Assembly (NCBI GenBank): GCA_023897205.1
Contig: JAHWDD010000001.1
Span: forward strand, 7,130,001 to 7,194,000
Length of the DNA stretch: 64,000 nucleotides
Reading direction: 5' to 3'
Source: Exophiala sp. HKRS030
Taxonomy: Eukaryota; Ascomycota; Eurotiomycetes; Chaetothyriales; Herpotrichiellaceae
The notes under the pieces are model-generated. The model had not been told where the DNA came from. It searched no databases and saw only the letters and a list, made by a program, of their open reading frames with translations. Both the position numbers and the translations under genes were made by a program. Shown here piece after piece: positions 1 through 10,827 of the stretch (its first letter is position 1; each line of letters opens with the position of its first letter).

Positions 1-599
1 CGCCGGACGGCGTCGTCCCCAAAGTTGAAACACCAGCCTCATACCCACGACTCCAGGAGTCGACCAAGTGCACCATCAATACCTGAGCACCTCAACACCT
101 CAACATCTCATCTTCTGCTGTCGTAATCTGTGCACTGTGCTTCTTTCATCCTCTGCCACCTTGCTTTCATCCTTGTCCACCGAATATCACGATCTCACGA
201 CTTCATCAATTCCTCCATTCTACACATCGCACCCATCATGCCCTGTACCTGATTCTCTTTGCCGGCAGATTTACATCACTTCTCTGAGCAACCCTCACCC
301 CTTCCAACACTCGCCAGACCGCACCTTGCCGCGACTACGTCTCAGTCGCCAACATCTCTAGCACATCTCCCGGAATGCGCTGCGCCTACCATCTTTAGAG
401 CAGGACAATACGTGCGCCTACCCAACGATTACTCCATTCGCTAAACCACCCGTCCTCCGTCCCCTCATACCAATTTCTGAGCACTATACACATTTCAAAG
501 ACATCTCTATGGCCTCTTAGCTGCATAGGACTTTGATCCAATAAGACTCTGCCCCATTTGATAAAAGCCGCACTTGCTTTGTTATATAAAACCAGCAAT
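1..599. other. Upstream flank, no gene seen
   Basis: This stretch is pyrimidine-rich and leads into the first gene. I see no coding segment with recognisable content. A TATATAAA-like string lies at about 583-591, only some 10 bases before the chosen ATG, so it is unlikely to be that gene's working TATA box. Confidence 0.5.
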
Positions 600-3500
600 A
601 TGACGCAGCGTCCTGGACGTAGCGACTCAATCGAGCAGCCGATTTCCCGAGGTCTGCGCAGTTTCGCATCTTCCAGTGATGTCCTCTCGCAATCGGCAAA
701 GTCGTTGAAAAACAATCTTCCTCATGCAAATCCTCCCCAGCCTATGTTGCTGAGTCGGCTGCCGAAAATCTTCTATACGCAGAGATCGAATTCCCCATCA
801 AAATCTCCCCAGGCGCACTTGCTTTGGTAAATGCATTCCTAGACCAGGTTCTGTTCGATATTTTACTCAAATCCCATTCCACCACACTGGCCGCTCTCAG
901 AGCTGCTGTTCCCGTAGCGTTGAAGCAGAGGCTCGGCAAGGCTGCTGTACAAGCCGCTGACGAAGAACTTCAAGACTACCTGGATGAGGAAGAACTCGCC
1001 GAACTACAGACATCGGCTGGGTCATTGGACCCCAAGTCCGATTTTGACGTGGACCTAGCATGGACCTTGACGAGACTGCGATGCATGGTTTACGCCAAGC
1101 TCGGCGACCTGGAAGAGGAGGATGAAGAGGACTTTCTCGATGATGAAGAATTGCGATTTCACGTGGCTCGTGTCAAAGAGGAGATGAGGGCGTCCGCAAC
1201 AATTACTCCTGCCTCTGCCATTTTCCTGACTACCATCTTGGAATTCTTGGGTGAGCAAGCACTCTGCATTGCGGCTCAACATGCAAGAAGGCGTTATAAT
1301 GCCGCCAGATCACATCCCCCACCCAATCCGATATTGAGAGCATTACATTAGAGGAGATTGATATGTCTGGAGTGGGCAAAGAGGGGCCTCTCATTCGCCT
1401 GTGGCGTTCCTGGAAAGGAAGTGCGCGAGGCAGCATATCCTCCAGACCAACGACACCCAGCATAATGTCGCCAATGGGCTCAGATTCACCTACTTTTGAG
1501 TGGAGAAGTCCCACAGCAACTGGCTTTTCTACCATTCAAGAAGAACGGAGCCCTTCTACACAGCCTTCAGCCACACCAGTAGAGGCAAGCATTCCTCTTC
1601 CCATGTCCGACAATGATATAGAAGAAATCGAGGTTCCGGGCTTAGCACGCGATTTCGAAGACGAAGACAACGAAGAGAACCAGTCGCAGCCCACTCGTCC
1701 CGAATTGTCCACCCGACGACCATCAAGTATGTTGCTGATGCCTGGCAACTTTCCTACTTTGTCGACATACACAGAAGGCGAGCAATCTGGCGAAAGACCA
1801 CATTTGAATCGTGTTAGGTCACACTCACTGCCAAATCCCGCTCGTGCTCCTACAAAGATTGAACCGGAGAAGCAGGAGCCAGAAAAGAACGAGACCGAGA
1901 AGCCGGAGGATGTTCAGACAATTCCACAATTACAATCAGACCTTGAAACGCCTTCTAATGCTACTCCTTTGCTGCGAAACGAGGCTGAGCCCAGTGAGGC
2001 GCCTGTGCACCAACAAGTCACCGCCTACTCCTCAAGAGCTGACGCCATGGACGCTACGGTAGCCACCATCGCAGGGGCTCTCAGTGTAGAAGCATCTCGT
2101 GGCTTTCGTAGAGAACAACCCAGCCATCATCGGTTGGCTTCTGAGTCGACGATACAGCGGTCGGAAGAGATCAATGAGACAGATGGTCCTCATGAACTAG
2201 GCACCGAACCTGAGGCTGAGCATAATGATAGAATCAACCATCGAGACTCAGGCTTCGGAGTCGATGTTCCTGATCATGTTGATCAGCAGCAAGTTCCGCA
2301 TACCTCTGCAACGATCTCAAACGCCGCTCAAACAAACGGGTTGTTTGTGGAGGCAGGCAGGAATCCGATGGAAGATTCTCCAACAGTGCGAACACCATAC
2401 GAGGAACATGATTTTGCAATTCACGATCAATACCCTTCTGACACAATCGCCGACAGCAACACAACAGCGCACCATGGAGAGGGCGCGGACCACAATAAGA
2501 CTTCGAGTGCCGTCTTGAATTCCACAGCTCACAACACCTCGGGGCCCTCAATAACTTCTGCATGGCCAGCCGTTGTGCCAAATCGACGCTCATCCCTTGA
2601 ACAACAAGCCGGGAAGCATTCACCCACAGAGACGAGGTTTCCTCAACATCTGCCAAGCAATCAACGTTTTGTGGACACCGAAAGAACTGTGGCCGATGAT
2701 CCAGGCAACTCTCCTCGCTCCATATCTACTGCATTTGCAACGCCAACAAGCCACCATTCGAGGAACACTAGCATAAAGAATGGACGACCGGGCACGGCGG
2801 GATCTAGTACAGCTCGAAAGCAGCACATACGACTTCGGTCTGAAGAGGATGGTGCCAACAGAGTAACTCCTCCAGAAGAACTCGACAGAGCAAAGAAAAG
2901 TCTTGATGTTCTCATCGACAGTGATGAAACATTACATTACACGCTTACTCCCGAATCAGCTAGAGCCTCTCACGAGGTATGTATTTTTGACCGTTGACCA
3001 AGGTCCAATGCTAACTCGCACTAGGCATCCAAGATCAAAGCCGTAAGCCAGACGCAGGAGCTCGCCGACTTTTTCAGGAATACAGCTCCTCCTGGTGCAG
3101 AAAACAGCCGCCCTAAATCATCTGCAGGGCGAGATCTAGCGAATGGTCTACGGTCCAGCCCCCTGGCATCTCACAAAGTCTCTGCTCCCGTAGTTCCCTC
3201 ACAGAGCAAGATCCAGCAAACCTCAAACTCACCATCGAAGCCTAGAAATCCTCTTGGTGAACCTCGAGATGCCAGGATGACAAGCGGCACTGTTCGAGAT
3301 CTAGCTGATTATGCACGTTCGACTGGCCCAGAGAATGAGATGCAGCTGCCAAAGGCTCTTCAAGGGCGGCCTTTGAAGATACCAACGGTTTTCGATCGAC
3401 CACAGACTGAGAAATCGAGTATTGATACCCAGCCAAATCGACCTAGTACAAACTCTTCTAACAAGACGGCAAACCGGATCAAGTATCAAGCGCGTGATGC

Positions 3501-4458
3501 TAGAGCGCCCCGCACTGCCGAGAGCTCTGATCTGATTGACTTTATTCGAGAAGGCCCACCTCGCACCGCGGGAGAACATCGCATTGATCGAAAGGTGGCT
3601 CCATTCCGGACTACCATGGATTCGGATGACCTCAACGCTCTGGCTCCTCCACCTGACATAGATGGCAACCCGCGCCATTCTGATGCGAGTGCGCAAGAAA
3701 GTGCGGTCACTATCAAGTCCATGCAATCGTCTATGAATTCGCGGACTGGATTGCTAGACTCTACGAATCGTGGTGCCAACAGGTTCACGAACGGGACTGG
3801 CTCCACCGGACTTAGTCTATCAAAGCAACCGGTCATTGAAGAGTCCGAAGGGATGCCTAAGCGTACTCGACGAAGGGTTCGTGATCCTTACGCAATTGAC
3901 TTGAGCGATGACGAGGAGGTCAACGAGGAACCTTCGTACTCCAAAGGCAGAACGGACGAGGAATCTCTAGTAGATTTCCTGAGAAACACGGCTCCGCCTC
4001 CCGGTATGACTACGCAACCGATTCTAGCGGCAAATCCAAACTCGAACCATGGAGATGGAGCCAATACAATAACACGATCGGCGAGCAGTTCAAAACTTCG
4101 AGACTACCTCCAAAATGCGACGGGTGGGCGGAACGGCGGAAGTCCTAACAAGCCAGGCAACAGTGCTCGAGCAGAATCACCTCACCTGACGCAAGTAGGA
4201 TCTAAAATGGACAAATACCGGCCCACGCAACCCACACACGCTCCACACGTCGAGCGCAATCGACAGAAAGCCCGCGTAGAGCCAAGAGAGCCTTCGGCCG
4301 CTCTATCCACGGGAACCGCAGATCTTGCAGCCTATCTCAAGAACACCGGGCCTGCACCTGGAACTGAAATACCGGTGCAGAGGTTCGTGACTTCAACTTC
4401 GAAAGATCAGGCTGGCTTTATGAAATTCTTCTCTCGGCGTGCCAGTGTTCGGAAGTAA
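600..4458 (+). CDS. Flo11-like large disordered protein with conserved N-terminal domain and repeated DFLRNT-type motifs
   Basis: The protein is about 1,270 aa if two frame breaks are assembly errors. The first ATG of the frame is at 600. The N-terminal ~300 residues form an ordered domain (ENLLYAEIEF, ALVNAFLDQVLFDIL, ADEELQDYL, GEQALCIAAQH, then PLIRLWRSWKGS). I recognise this from fungal proteins usually labelled 'flocculation protein FLO11-like', although no adhesin, signal peptide or GPI signal is visible. The rest is Ser/Pro/charged disordered sequence. One clear intron lies at 2977-3024 (GTATGT, GCTAAC branch, TAG). The frame changes at the C runs 735-738 and 1316-1320; one extra C at each gives a smooth join. 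The alternatives are a 65-nt intron at 676-740 and a GC-AG intron at 1283-1338. After the intron come six short motifs of the type LADFFRNTAPPG. Molecular function is unknown. Confidence 0.8.
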
Positions 4459-5077
4459 GATCAAAGCAGGATGAGCGATCTAGACAGTAATGCTGACGAT
4501 CTACCTTGGTTATGTAACAATGATGTCTCACAAATACCATATCATATCTTTCGTATCTTCTTCTCCCTGCATAAGTCCGGGTAATGAAGTGGAAAGATAG
4601 TTCTTTGAGTAAAGAGGAATAGATAGCCAGCGACGCTGATATGTAGATCTTAATTTCTCTGCAAATACCCATATGGACATTTGCTCATACTCACCTCGTC
4701 TGGATGCCATGCTGAGATAGTCGACGAGCATGTCTCTGCTGCGCAACTGAGAGTATTATGCCGAGTACAGAGGCCAGTCGTGAGTTTTCGATGCAAGGAT
4801 TTAAAAAGGGGTACAACTTTCACCGCCCACGTGACCATTTGCGTCTTGCGCAGAACACACAGACGGACACAGTCGTTTCTGCCAAAAGTTCATATGCAAC
4901 GGCATCTCCTGAACTCGACCAGCTGGCGTAATTTAATTCCACCATCCAAGAACGTGGCATTGACACCGCTGCCACACTCCTGCCACGGCCCTCTCCTCTT
5001 GAAAAGCCGTCTATCGGCATTTGACTTGTTCCAACAGCAAATCCTGAGGGGCGCCAACGCATATTCGCCTGCCCATC
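4459..5077. other. Intergenic, nothing recognised
   Basis: The 619 nt between the Flo11-like gene and ERV25 have the mixed composition of a 3' end followed by a promoter. I see no coding or RNA feature. Confidence 0.5.
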
Positions 5078-5985
5078 ATGAGATCCCTCATGAATTTCGC
5101 CCTCGTTCTGCTCCTGCTCCCTTTCGCCTATGCATTGAAATTCGACCTCGTTGCACAGTTTGGCCACAGCGCTAAGAATGAGAGGTGTATACGGAATTTC
5201 GCGACTAGGGATACTTTGGTGATTGTCACGGCCATTGTTAGTGGGAGTCGGGGCGATGGCCAGATTGTCAACATGCACGTATGTCGAATTCCCTGCACCC
5301 TAGTGGACGAGACTGGCCGGGAAGGAAGGAGATGTTCCAGACATGATGCTGATGCGATTATATGGGATGCAGATCAAAGATGCCGTGGGCAACGACTACG
5401 GCCGACCGAAAGACGTCGCGGGAGAGAAGAGAGTGGTATTCACGAGTCTGGCTGACACAGCCTTTGACGTCTGTTTCGAAAACACATTGACCGGCAGATG
5501 TAAGTCTTTGCCAAACCTCGCAGAGCCTTTCGCTCCTCAAAACCATTCCATAGTCGCCAATGGCTAACGCGACTACGCTCTCTAGCAAACACACCCAACC
5601 CCAAACGCCACGTCGAACTCGATATCGACATCGGCGCCGACGCCCGCGACTGGTCGGCCATCCAGGCGTCCGAGAAACTGAAGCCGGTAGAGACGGAATT
5701 GCGGCGCATGGAGGAGACGGTCAATGAGATCGTGCAAGAATTGGAGTATTTGAGACTGCGTGAGCAGAAGCTACGAGACACGAATGAGAGCACGAATGAA
5801 CGAGTCAAGTGGTTCGCCTTTGGGACTATGGGCATGTTGGTCGGCTTGGGTGCTTGGCAGGTCGTTTATCTGAGGGCTTATTTCAGGTATGTGTTTTCTT
5901 TGTTGTTTGGGAGGGGTTTGTGTGGGGGAGTATGGTGGCTTTTGCTAACGGGTTTTTCACCTTCAGGTCGAAGCATCTGATCTAG
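5078..5985 (+). CDS. ERV25: p24-family ER cargo receptor, Erv25-type (TMED10)
   Basis: Four exons (5078-5278, 5373-5499, 5586-5886, 5967-5985) encode 215 aa, the usual p24 length. The three introns are 94, 86 and 80 nt with GTATGT/GTAAGT donors, and the last two have GCTAAC branch sites. The order is: signal peptide (about residues 1-19); GOLD domain beginning LKFDLVA with the conserved Cys pair (KNERCIRNF and FDVCFEN); coiled coil ([20 protein letters not shown]); one transmembrane helix ([21 protein letters not shown]); and a short cytosolic tail ending SKHLI. p24 proteins cycle between ER and Golgi in COPII and COPI vesicles and help load secretory cargo such as GPI-anchored proteins. The VNMH...DYGRPKDV segment points to the delta subfamily (Erv25) rather than Emp24 or Erp1. 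The last coding exon is only 19 nt. Confidence 0.93.
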
Positions 5986-6893
5986 ATGTGTCCTCATGAT
6001 TGTGGTATGGTCGACGGTTATCATTGTTGACTTGTGAAACAGCACGTACTTTGCGGGACTGGAGCATATATGCAGGACATTCTATAAAAGCATTTTGAGC
6101 CTTTGACGAGGTAGAAAGCCGTTGCACGGACTATGTCGAACACCTGCATCAGTATGTCCCCAAGTACATTGACGAGACTCCTACTTCTTGCAACGCTGAG
6201 CTACGCAGCCAACGTGCTGTTTGCACATTGTTGACAAAGCGTTTGGCTTATTGTTCCCCCGTCGTGTTCTTCAAGCCCGCTCTTCCTCATCTTTCTTCAA
6301 GATATGCCATCGCACCATCCGCACTCCCTACACGGAACAAGCTTGAGCACCCACTTCCTTCCCTCACTACCTCCCGGCCGTCTTTCAAGGAAGCTGTTTC
6401 TGGCGTCTAAATCATCTCGTGAAGCTTTGACGATGGCAACCAGGATAAGTCGTTTCTACCATAGTTGAGAACTCACTTCATTTCAAGCCTGCAGCCGATG
6501 CTAGCAAACAAAATTCGCTCTCTCAGGAATACATGCTGTATGTATGGGGCAGCCACATGCACAAAATATGAGCATCTATCTTCACTATGAAGCGAACAAT
6601 TTGGGGAGAGTTCAGACCACTGCAACTGCAGATGGCTGGTACTGTGAAGGTTCGTGTCCCTGCCTTGTGTGGCAGATGGCGGCCAAGTGATCCAGTGACC
6701 TCGACCGAGAGCGCCTTCATTAGAAAGAGTGAATCTACAAGTGGTCTTCACCAGCGCTTCCTCGTCGATGTTACGTTATTTTGGGGACTGAAAAAAACTC
6801 CCACCACACCATGAAACCTTTTCGCAAAATCCACAGAGTGTCAGTGTCATACGGAGATTTTGCCTAACATTGGTTCGACGGGAATACTGCAAG
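5986..6893. other. Intergenic, nothing recognised
   Basis: This 908-nt stretch separates ERV25 from the BTB gene. The reading frames here are short and lack family features on both strands. It probably holds the ERV25 3' UTR and the promoter of the BTB gene. Confidence 0.45.
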
Positions 6894-7737
6894 ATGGCCA
6901 ATTTGAGCTCTCAAGATCGTGCCAAAGCGAGCGACGGCATCCTTGATCGTGCCGGCTCTTCAGACAAGTCTTCAGGCGAATTCCCAAAGTGAGAAATCAA
7001 TTCTTTCCTAGGAGACTTGTTAGATACACCCACTCATTGTCGACAGCTTCACAAGATCGCCACTCATCACTCTCCTCGTTGGGGAAAATCGCACGCAGTA
7101 TATGATCCACCAAGATATCCTCATCAAAGCCAGTGCTTTTTTCAAGCGCTGTCTGACCTCAGGAATGGCCGAATCACAGAAACACGAGATCGTTCTTCCC
7201 GAGGACACTTGTGAGGGCTTCGAACACCTTGCCACTTGGATGTATATCGGAAAATTACGACCGATACGCTCGGAAAACAACGTCAAATCAGCCATCTATG
7301 CTTGGAAGCTCGGAGACAAGTACACTGTCGAAGACTTCCAAAACGCCATCGTTGACGGCTTGAAGCATTACTACAACGATGCGTATGTCGATCCCAATTG
7401 CCTCGCTCTCGCAGCAGAGGTTTGTGGCGACGAAAGCAAGATTACCGCCCTCATCCTGGATCAGTTGGTGTACGACATGATCGAGGATACAGAACTGTAC
7501 TGTTGCCAGAAGGAGCTCGACGACGAGGAATCGTACTTGCAAGAATTGGCAGATCTGCTTATGCATATACCATTGGGCACTCGGGTGCTCCTCTGTACCA
7601 TCACTGCCATGCGTCACCGCAAACCAAAATCACACGTTGACCCGTCTACGGAAAAGGGATGTGTTTACCATGTCCATACACCTGGCCTCGAGACTCCAAA
7701 CTGTGGTAAAGCTGACAAGGGTGGGGTCAAGGATTAG
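6894..7737 (+). CDS. BTB/POZ-domain protein
   Basis: Two exons (6894-6988 and 7047-7737) are separated by a 58-nt intron (GTGAGA...CAG) and give 261 aa. The start is the ATG at 6894, which yields MANLSSQDRAKASDG and then a Ser-rich lead. The BTB fold starts near residue 34 with ITLLVGENRTQYMIHQDILIKASAFFKRC, followed by EIVLPEDTCEGFEHLATWMYIGKL and the helical AIYAWKLGDKYTVEDFQNAIVDGL. This is the usual shape of fungal stand-alone BTB proteins. BTB domains mediate dimerisation and can serve as Cullin-3 substrate adaptors, but no Kelch, MATH or other partner domain is visible, so the target is unknown. The intron splits the protein just upstream of the BTB core. Confidence 0.85.
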
Positions 7738-9015
7738 TTAAATCTCTGGCATGTTCACATTGGCTGGCGACATTGACCCCTGCGGCGCCTAGGGCATGAC
7801 CGCACTTGCTGTCAAGACGATGAAGGAGTTGGCGATACCACTGCCGTGAAATATGGGAAATGCGACTCATTTACAAGTGCAGCATTGCTTCATCTTCGCT
7901 GTCAACTCAAGCATGAGTTGCCTAACTAGATCATAGTTCCGCATCACCATTTTCTTATCAACCGATCAGCTTATTCCTTTTCATGCCTACGCACTCAACT
8001 CCCACGTGCTCCATACTTCCAGCCAAACCCAGCAATGGCAGTGATATATGTTCGAACCTTTCCAGCTCCTGCATCAATGGCTCCCCTCGAAACTCATCCG
8101 ACATGTCTGACTTCTGGTGTTTGTTTGCTCCCATCCTTTCTACATGTCCCTCTCGTCCACACAGCATCATTTCCCCGATAGACGGTGTGCTGAGCGATGC
8201 ATCGTCTCCCGATAGACGGCCTACCGAGCGACGTAGCAATAGTGCCCCGAATTCGAAGTTCACCTTCACAATCCTGCAACAGCCCTCTTCAGCAGCAGCA
8301 GCAGCAGCACCCAGCCCTCTGGTAGGATGAAATGACCGGCCCGTAGCCTATACCTCAGACTATACTAAGTTACTAACTATACTAACTAACTAACACGGCA
8401 GAGCCACAGAGGTCCAACTACGCAGGCCAGCAAAATGAAGAGCATCCACTTTTTTGGAAGTGCCAAGGTTGATCAAGAGGCTAACTAAACCTCTACGCCT
8501 TGACTCCAGCTCATCTCGTAGGGTGGTTTGTCGCCTGTGCTCCGGTGGACCTGGCATGGACATAGGCGGGAGGTCGAGTTTATTTCGCGTGCGTATGTGC
8601 GTAGCCTGATGTTGGGCGAGGCGTGTGGTTCGATCACCGAGGGAGATATGACCATGTATGAGATTACTTGACGTGGATGATAATGGGGGTTTGTTGATTT
8701 GGGCTGTGGGTAGGGGTTCTTAGAAAGGTGGTTCTCGCAGTGAAAGATTTTGCTGGGGTGGAGGATGGGGTGGAGGATGGGGTGGAAGCGTCTATTCACG
8801 ATGTTGGATGGGGATGGACGCGAGGTACAAACGATACAGCGGTCGAATGGGCGTCATGCACTAATCAGCATTATTGGACGGGTTTGAAAAACATAGAATC
8901 GAGATGCGGGTGGCTTTTCCCTTGCTTGAGCAATCTTCTCTCTCCTCGTCATTATTTGATATAATATACAACCACGATCTGATTTTTCGAACGTGCTCGG
9001 CATCGATTCTTTTGT
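7738..9015. other. Intergenic region with a short CAG tract and CTAACTAA tract
   Basis: The 1.28 kb between the BTB gene and the 3' end of AIM24 hold a run of about seven CAG/AGC triplets at 8290-8310 and a low-complexity TACTAACTAACTAAC tract around 8362-8395. An open frame at 7983-8330 (+) spans the CAG tract, but it looks compositional and I do not call it. Confidence 0.45.
8290..8310. repeat. (AGC)n trinucleotide repeat
   Basis: Seven consecutive AGC units are visible. They are intergenic by my annotation. Confidence 0.85.
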
Positions 9016-10254
9016 CTATACATTATTTTGGGTTGCTTTGAATGAGACTTTGCCGTCGCTGGAAACACTAGCGACAGAAAGCTTTGGCTGGGATCTTGCC
9101 GGAGTAGTGGCCGCAGATGGATTGGCTCCTTCAACGCCTGTCCTGGACCTGTCAAGGCCTGCCGGGACTTGAGCATCTCTTATTGCTTCCCGAACAACAC
9201 CAGCCGGAGCATCAGCGATTTCGTTGACTTCTTGAGTTGTCAACACCTCGCTGACTCTTGCAGCTCGGCTCTGGATCAGGATGGTTGTGGGTCCTTGGAA
9301 GCGTAGGAACAGTCGATCACCCCAAATTGTCCTTCGGCTCCATGTCCGTAGTCTGAGACTGATGTTGGCAAAGAATCGATATGTAGTGCTTGTTTTAAGG
9401 GTCTCGATAAATTTGGAGGAGGGGAAGAAGTTGCCGAGTTGTAATGGAATCTGAAATCGAAGGTTGGTAGATTTGAATCGATAGGGTTGAGGCAGTGGTG
9501 AAGGTGAGGTGGTGGAATATGCTAATATGTTAGAGGGGTGAACGACATATGTCTCTCCCTCTGCGAGCTCGATAGAATAGATCTGCCCTTGACCGGCTAG
9601 AGCGAGGAGACCTCTTCCAGTGATGTCTGAGCTCCCCCAGTAAGCCAAGGATAGTCGAGGACTTATTGTTGGGGAAACACTGAGCGACTTTCCTGTCCAG
9701 GCCAGTAAAGCCTTCCTCTGAGCCAACTTCCAGTCTGTCGTACCATCCAATTGTAGAACGGCAAATGATGTAATGGGAGATTTGGTGGATATCAACGCGT
9801 TTATGGGAGTGGTGGAAGTGATCTTTTGGTACAGGAAAGGTATGCCGATGAGCGCACGACGGAGAGGGTTAAGTATTTTCAAGGTTGAGACAGTATTGTC
9901 TGGATCTCCTGCAAAGGCCACTAGAGTTCCACGACGAGTGTATAGGTCTTGAGACGGAGATAGGTCAACGGAAAGGAGTGAATATGGACTTCCGAGGACT
10001 TCGAAAGATGCATCTATATTGTGTCAGTGGTCAGGCCAGTCGGGCAGAAGACAAACATTTGACTGACCAGGAGAAGAGGCAGAAGCCGATTTACCGACGA
10101 CCTCAATACGACTGCTGTCTGTGGAGGGAGTGGCTTGAACCGAGATGTATCTATATCCTCCGATCCGCCTCCCTGCGACGAAGAGAGCAGGGAAGGTCCA
10201 TTTCTGAGGGTGTTGTGCCAGTCGTCGCAAGCTTTGTGAAGCTACCAAAGGCAT
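9016..10254 (-). CDS. AIM24: Altered inheritance of mitochondria protein 24 (AIM24 family), mitochondrial
   Basis: Two exons on the minus strand (10254-10068 and 10013-9016) are separated by a 54-nt intron (GTCAGT...TAG). They give 394 aa, the size of yeast Aim24. The N-terminus (LVASQSLRRLAQ, GRRIGGYRYISVQ) is basic and amphipathic, as expected for a mitochondrial presequence. The AIM24 fold shows FEVLGSPYSLLSVDLS, LYTRRGTLVAF, LRRALIGIPFLYQKI and GRGLLALAGQGQIYSIELA. In yeast, Aim24 is an inner-membrane protein linked to MICOS and respiratory-complex stability; the role here is inferred from family. The frame stays open upstream of 10254 but contains no earlier ATG. The gene is divergent from ATM1, with 573 bp between the start codons. 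Confidence 0.92.
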
Positions 10255-10827
10255 ATTTACAACTGTTCTGGACCACAGAGAAGATTCTGCAGTAGATGAA
10301 GGGGCAGTTGACGCGAATGCCTCTTGCTTCGCTTCGATGTCAAAAAGTTGATATTGAAGCTCAAGCTTTCCGGTTCAAGGTGATGGTGAACTTGAAATGG
10401 ACCAAACATGCCAAGGCTACGTGCAAACATTAGTTACTCAATGGAAAAGAGCGGAGGCGATATCGGCATCGGGAGGACGTGAAGGGATGCAGTGGGTGGC
10501 CCTGGTGGGGGTGGCCTGGGCGTGCTGGGTTAGAAATCACGCCTGAAGAAACGTCCGGGCGGGCGCGATGGCATCAGAATCAGCACAAATTACTCACAGC
10601 CTATCCTGAAACGGTCACGAGCTGTAAGCCGAGCCTCGACAGCCTTCTCAATATCAATGATCAACATTCATGCAATTTAGTCGAACGGATGCATTGAAGT
10701 CATCGGCGAGCTAATCTCTGAAGCTGCCTGGGCATCCAGACTGATGTTAAGTGCATCGATCACGACAGGCAGATCGGGGTGGTTATAACTGCAGTAGAGA
10801 CTGTGAGAATATCTGTCTGTCGTCAAG
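10255..10827. promoter_or_regulatory. Divergent promoter region between AIM24 and ATM1
   Basis: This 573-bp gap separates two start codons facing away from each other, so it must carry both promoters unless a transcript start lies inside a gene. No specific factor site is claimed. Confidence 0.6.

Noticed and set aside
676..740. 65-nt intron (GTGATG...CAG) to explain the first frame change in the Flo11-like gene
   Set aside because: It would restore phase, but one extra C keeps SLKNNLPHANPP next to AYVAES, and the same one-C error explains most other breaks. Kept only as an alternative.
1283..1338. GC-AG intron at the second frame change
   Set aside because: Phase fits and GCAAG is a good GC donor, but the C-run 1316-1320 with one extra base gives a longer, natural join (RSHPPTQSDIESITLEEID).
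7983..8330. 115-codon plus-strand frame
   Set aside because: Compositional (Ser/Pro, poly-Ala from the CAG repeat), no intron or family feature.
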